Virus record (IMG/VR): IMGVR_UViG_3300042881_002392
Span: 1 to 20,635 of that record
Length of the DNA stretch: 20,635 nt
Reading direction: 5' to 3' (one strand)
Source: a virus
In this document: positions 18,200 through 20,635 of the stretch, in pieces
How the letters are laid out: each line of letters begins with the position of its first letter
How positions within the stretch are numbered: position 1 is the first letter of the stretch
Made by a program: the position numbers and the translations under genes
Notes under the pieces: generated by a model
What the model saw: only the letters and a program-made list of their open reading frames with translations
Database searches by the model: none
Told to the model about the DNA's origin: nothing

Positions 18200-19057
18200 A
18201 TGTCAAATGCAATTGTCGTACCTGTACAAACTAACGTGGCTCCGTTTTCTCTGCGCCGCAATGCACTAGAAGATCGCATCAAGAAAGACGAGGAAGAACT
18301 TGAAAACCTCAAATCCAACGTCAATGATAAAGAAGCTAAGGAAGAAACTTCTGACGAAAATTTGTCGGCAGAAGAGAAAACTTTCAAGAAGCGTTACGGC
18401 GATCTTCGTCGGCATTCGCAAAAGGTTGAAGACGATCTTCGAAAAGAAGTCGATGAACTGAAAGCACTTGTTCAAAAGACTACAGAGAAGCAGATGAAGC
18501 TGCCTGCGCGTGATGAAGACATTGATATGTGGGCAAAGCAATATCCTGATGTCTATCGCATTGTTGAAAGCATTGCGCTGAAGAAGGCAAAGGAAACGCA
18601 GAAGTCTCTTGAAGAGCGTATGCGTAAGGTTGATGAGAGTGAGCGAGAAACGTCACGCGAAAAAGCACGTGTCGAATTGCTGAAGCTGCATCCCGACTTC
18701 GATAAGATTGAAGACAACGAAGACTTCCACAATTGGGCAGAAGAGCAACCAAAATGGGTACAGGATGCGTTGTATGAGAACGACGATGACTTCCGCTCTG
18801 CGGCACGTGTCATCGATCTTTACAAGGCAGATCGAAACATCAGCAAGCGTAAGGCGTCAGAGGATAAGTCTGCTGCACAGGCTGTTAACACCCGTGGCCG
18901 ATCTACTCCGAATGCAACGGCAGATCAAGAAGGCGTTTTCTACGAAAGCCAAGTGCAGAAGATGTCCATCACTGAATACGAAGCAAATCAAGAAAACATT
19001 GTCAAAGCAATGCGTTCTGGCAAATTTGTGTACGATATTTCAGGAAATGCGCGTTAA
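18200..19057 (+). CDS. head scaffolding protein
   Basis: Scaffold proteins guide procapsid assembly and then leave the head. The 285-residue product is highly charged and mainly helical. Residues 20-100 are coiled-coil-like (DRIKKDEEELENLKSNVNDK, later KVEDDLRKEVDELKALVQK), the centre has KARVELLKLHPDFDKIEDNE, a motif common in phage scaffolds, and residues 185-230 are acidic then basic. The C-terminus ends with a short positively charged stretch, as expected for coat binding. The gene lies directly before the major capsid gene. TAAAGGA precedes the ATG by about 11 bases, and a strong terminator follows the stop. Confidence 0.85.
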   Translation: MSNAIVVPVQTNVAPFSLRRNALEDRIKKDEEELENLKSNVNDKEAKEETSDENLSAEEKTFKKRYGDLRRHSQKVEDDLRKEVDELKALVQKTTEKQMKLPARDEDIDMWAKQYPDVYRIVESIALKKAKETQKSLEERMRKVDESERETSREKARVELLKLHPDFDKIEDNEDFHNWAEEQPKWVQDALYENDDDFRSAARVIDLYKADRNISKRKASEDKSAAQAVNTRGRSTPNATADQEGVFYESQVQKMSITEYEANQENIVKAMRSGKFVYDISGNAR

Positions 19058-19060
19058 CGC

Positions 19061-19087
19061 TTGACACAGAATAGAAATTCTGTTCTA
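19061..19087 (+). promoter_or_regulatory. possible promoter overlapping the scaffold terminator region
   Basis: TTGACA (19061-19066) has a perfect -35 sequence but the hexamer 17 bases on, TCTAAC, is only 4/6. The spacer is an inverted repeat, ACAGAAT (19066-19072) with ATTCTGT (19077-19083). A transcript starting here would meet the terminator at 19093 at once, so its use is doubtful. Confidence 0.25.
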
Positions 19088-19092
19088 ACGGG

Positions 19093-19122
19093 GACGTTGT
19101 CAGAAATGGCAACGTCTTTTTT
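19093..19122 (+). terminator. intrinsic terminator after scaffold gene
   Basis: GACGTTGTCA (19093-19102) pairs with TGGCAACGTC (19107-19116), ten pairs including one G-U, around a GAAA tetraloop. TTTTTT (19117-19122) follows. This is the strongest terminator in the window. Confidence 0.9.
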
Positions 19123-19268
19123 GTTTCTGTCAAGTGTTGTATCGACAACCCAAGCAGATAGCCGTTGTAGTTAATTGAAACTAGATCAGTTAAGTATAAC
19201 CACCTATTTCTCGCAAGGCCCGATAAAATCCTAAGACAGTATTAAATGCTAATATAGGAGAAATCATC
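19123..19268 (+). promoter_or_regulatory. 5' region of the major capsid gene
   Basis: This 146-base gap must supply transcription of the capsid gene beyond read-through. TATAAC (19194-19199) and TAATAT near 19250 are -10-like, but neither has a good -35 partner. A clear AGGAG lies eight bases before the ATG. The promoter, if any, may be of a phage-specific type. Confidence 0.3.
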
Positions 19269-20339
19269 ATGGCATTTGCTGCTGCTCCGGGTTGGGGCAA
19301 TCTTCCTAATGGTAACTGGTCGCCGGTTATCTATTCCAAGCAAGTTCAGCTTGCTTTCCGTAAGTCTTCCGTTGCTGAAGCTATCACCAATAACGACTAC
19401 TTTGGCGAAATCGCCAATGTGGGCGATTCGGTGAAGATCATCAAGGAACCTGAAATCTCTGTCAAGAACTATGCGCGTGGCACTCAAGTGACGGCGCAAG
19501 ACCTCGACGACAGCGACTTCACTCTGGTGGTCGATAAGTCTGCCTATTTCGCTTTCAAGGTGGATGACATTGAGTCTTCGCAGTCGCACATCAATTGGAT
19601 GTCTCTGGCGTCTGATCGTGCTGCCTATCGTCTGAAGGACAACTACGACCAAGACGTTCTGGGCTACATGACGGGCTTCCAACAGGCTGCTCTGAATGCT
19701 AACGCCACTGTGGCTCGTACCACCGCTTCTGGCACGGCTGCTGTTGCTACGGCTGACAGCGATGAGTTGCTGGCTTCGATGAAGCTGAAGAAGGGTTCTT
19801 TCGCTAGCATCACGACGGCGTCTGCTGGTGAGCATTCTATCCCTGTGACTCCGCGTCTGCCGGGTACGACTTCTCTGCCGACTGATCGTGTGTCGCCGCT
19901 GATGATCATCTCTCGCATGTCTCGTCTGCTGGATCAACAGAACGTTGACTCCAACGGTCGTTTCCTTGTGATTGACCCGATCTTCGTGGAAATGCTGAAG
20001 GACGAAGACAGCCGTCTGCTCAACAGCGACTTCGGTGGCTCTGGTCTGCAGAACGGTCTTGTGCTGAGCAACCTGCACGGCTTCAAGGTGTATGTGTCGA
20101 ACAACCTGCCTGCTATCGGCACCGGTCCCGGCACTGCTGGTACGGCTAACCAGAACGACAACTACGGCATCATCGTTGCCGGTCATGAGTCGGCTGTGGC
20201 TACTGCTGAGACCATCACCAAGACTGAAACCTATCGCGATCCTGACAGCTTTGCTGACATCGTTCGCGGTATGCATGTCTACGGAAGGAAGGTACTACGC
20301 CCCGAGGCTATCGTTCGCGGAAAGTACAACGTCGCGTGA
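19269..20339 (+). CDS. major capsid protein (HK97-fold, P22 coat-like group)
   Basis: The 356-residue protein forms the head shell. It has SKQVQLAFRKSSVAEAITNN (23-42), GEIANVGDSVKIIKEPEISV (46-65), KNYARGTQVTAQDLDDSDFT (66-85) and LVVDKSAYFAFKVDDIES. This is the E-loop/N-arm pattern of a large capsid family usually grouped with P22-type coats. Later comes a putative P-domain segment PLMIISRMSRLLDQQNV and a C-terminal GIIVAGHESAVATAETITKT region followed by RGMHVYGRKVLRPEA. Codon use is visibly different from its neighbours, rich in CTG, GTG, CGT and C-ending codons, as expected for a very highly expressed gene. It has a strong AGGAG site and terminators on both sides. Confidence 0.93.
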   Translation: MAFAAAPGWGNLPNGNWSPVIYSKQVQLAFRKSSVAEAITNNDYFGEIANVGDSVKIIKEPEISVKNYARGTQVTAQDLDDSDFTLVVDKSAYFAFKVDDIESSQSHINWMSLASDRAAYRLKDNYDQDVLGYMTGFQQAALNANATVARTTASGTAAVATADSDELLASMKLKKGSFASITTASAGEHSIPVTPRLPGTTSLPTDRVSPLMIISRMSRLLDQQNVDSNGRFLVIDPIFVEMLKDEDSRLLNSDFGGSGLQNGLVLSNLHGFKVYVSNNLPAIGTGPGTAGTANQNDNYGIIVAGHESAVATAETITKTETYRDPDSFADIVRGMHVYGRKVLRPEAIVRGKYNVA

Positions 20340-20345
20340 TGTTGA

Positions 20346-20374
20346 AGGGAGGGTTTCGGCCCTCTCCTTTTGAA
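20346..20374 (+). terminator. terminator-like hairpin after capsid gene
   Basis: GGGAGGG (about 20348-20354) pairs with CCCTCTCC (20360-20367), seven G-C-rich pairs with one bulged base, starting nine bases after the stop codon. TTTT follows. The loop is short, and the next gene's ribosome site begins right behind, so partial read-through is likely intended. Confidence 0.6.
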
Positions 20375-20384
20375 AGGAAATATA

Positions 20385-20635
20385 ATGGCTGCTGTTCAAT
20401 CTCTTCGTAATCGCGCCTATGTTGTGGAAAAGGATGTGTCGCTTGCCGCCACTTCTGGCACCGCCGTAGGCATCGCTGTGGGCGCTGGCACTCTGGTGTT
20501 GGCTGTCGGTTTCCAAAACTATACTGTGGTGCCTGATATCACCACGTATACGATGGACATCACCGATGGCACCACCGTATTCGCCAACGACCTCAACTTC
20601 GACAACACCGCTGCCAACTCTATCAAGATTGGCAC
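20385..20635 (+). CDS. start of a gene after the capsid, truncated by window end
   Basis: An open frame of 83 codons runs to the window edge. It begins MAAVQSLRNRAYVVEKDVSL and is Ala/Gly/Thr-rich and beta-type, with VVPDITTYTMDITDGTTVFA in the second half. AAAGGAAATATA stands before the ATG, which makes the start certain. GC-rich third positions resemble those of the capsid gene, suggesting high expression. A head decoration or minor structural protein would fit the position, but too little is present to assign it. Confidence 0.75.
   Translation, partial: MAAVQSLRNRAYVVEKDVSLAATSGTAVGIAVGAGTLVLAVGFQNYTVVPDITTYTMDITDGTTVFANDLNFDNTAANSIKIG

Overview
The window is a stretch of a tailed bacteriophage genome (Caudoviricetes). 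The diagnosis rests on a complete packaging and head block on the right: small terminase, large terminase with Walker A and nuclease motifs, portal, scaffold and major capsid protein, in the usual order. It also rests on very tight gene packing with ATGA, TAATG and TGATG overlaps. No integrase, repressor, tail gene, RNA polymerase or tRNA is visible. Near-consensus sigma70-type promoters and AAAGGA/AGGAG ribosome binding sites suggest a bacterial host using an E. coli-like sigma factor, probably a proteobacterium. The host cannot be named from the sequence.

Left arm (1-6290, minus strand): about sixteen small genes read leftward. The recognisable ones are an ADP-ribosylglycohydrolase, a DUF932-type protein, an SH3-barrel-like small protein and a 251-residue protein with a conserved cysteine cluster. 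The rest are short conserved or unknown phage proteins, including several micro-ORFs of 24-59 codons. Seven leftward promoter-like elements share a TTGACA/T -35, exactly 18 bases of spacer and a -10 box. Several are followed by a near-identical leader and by a repeated CCTGAAAGGAAAC ribosome binding element. The arm therefore looks like small gene cassettes, each with its own copy of a promoter-leader-RBS module, followed from 2731 leftward by one compact polycistronic block.

Central non-coding region (6291-7614): 1.3 kb with no convincing gene, between the two divergent arms. It is packed with perfect palindromes, long inverted repeats, three tandem 20-bp iterons centred on TTGCGCAA, a rightward promoter overlapping two dyads, and a 190-nt segment that can fold into a pseudoknotted RNA. 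It is the best candidate in the window for an origin and regulatory switch, possibly with an undescribed phage RNA.

Right arm (7615-20635, plus strand): small accessory genes (DUF6321-, DUF5872- and DUF6496-like proteins, a coiled-coil/membrane protein, an HNH-like nuclease and a cysteine-rich small protein) lead into two virion-type proteins. These are followed by the terminase pair with an HTH protein between them, portal, a small linker gene, a 575-residue virion protein with a repetitive Gly-rich tail, scaffold, a strong terminator, the major capsid protein, a second terminator and the start of a further gene cut by the window end. The order is that of a packaging and head-assembly operon. 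The major capsid gene has its own 5' region and its own terminators, consistent with separate high-level expression.
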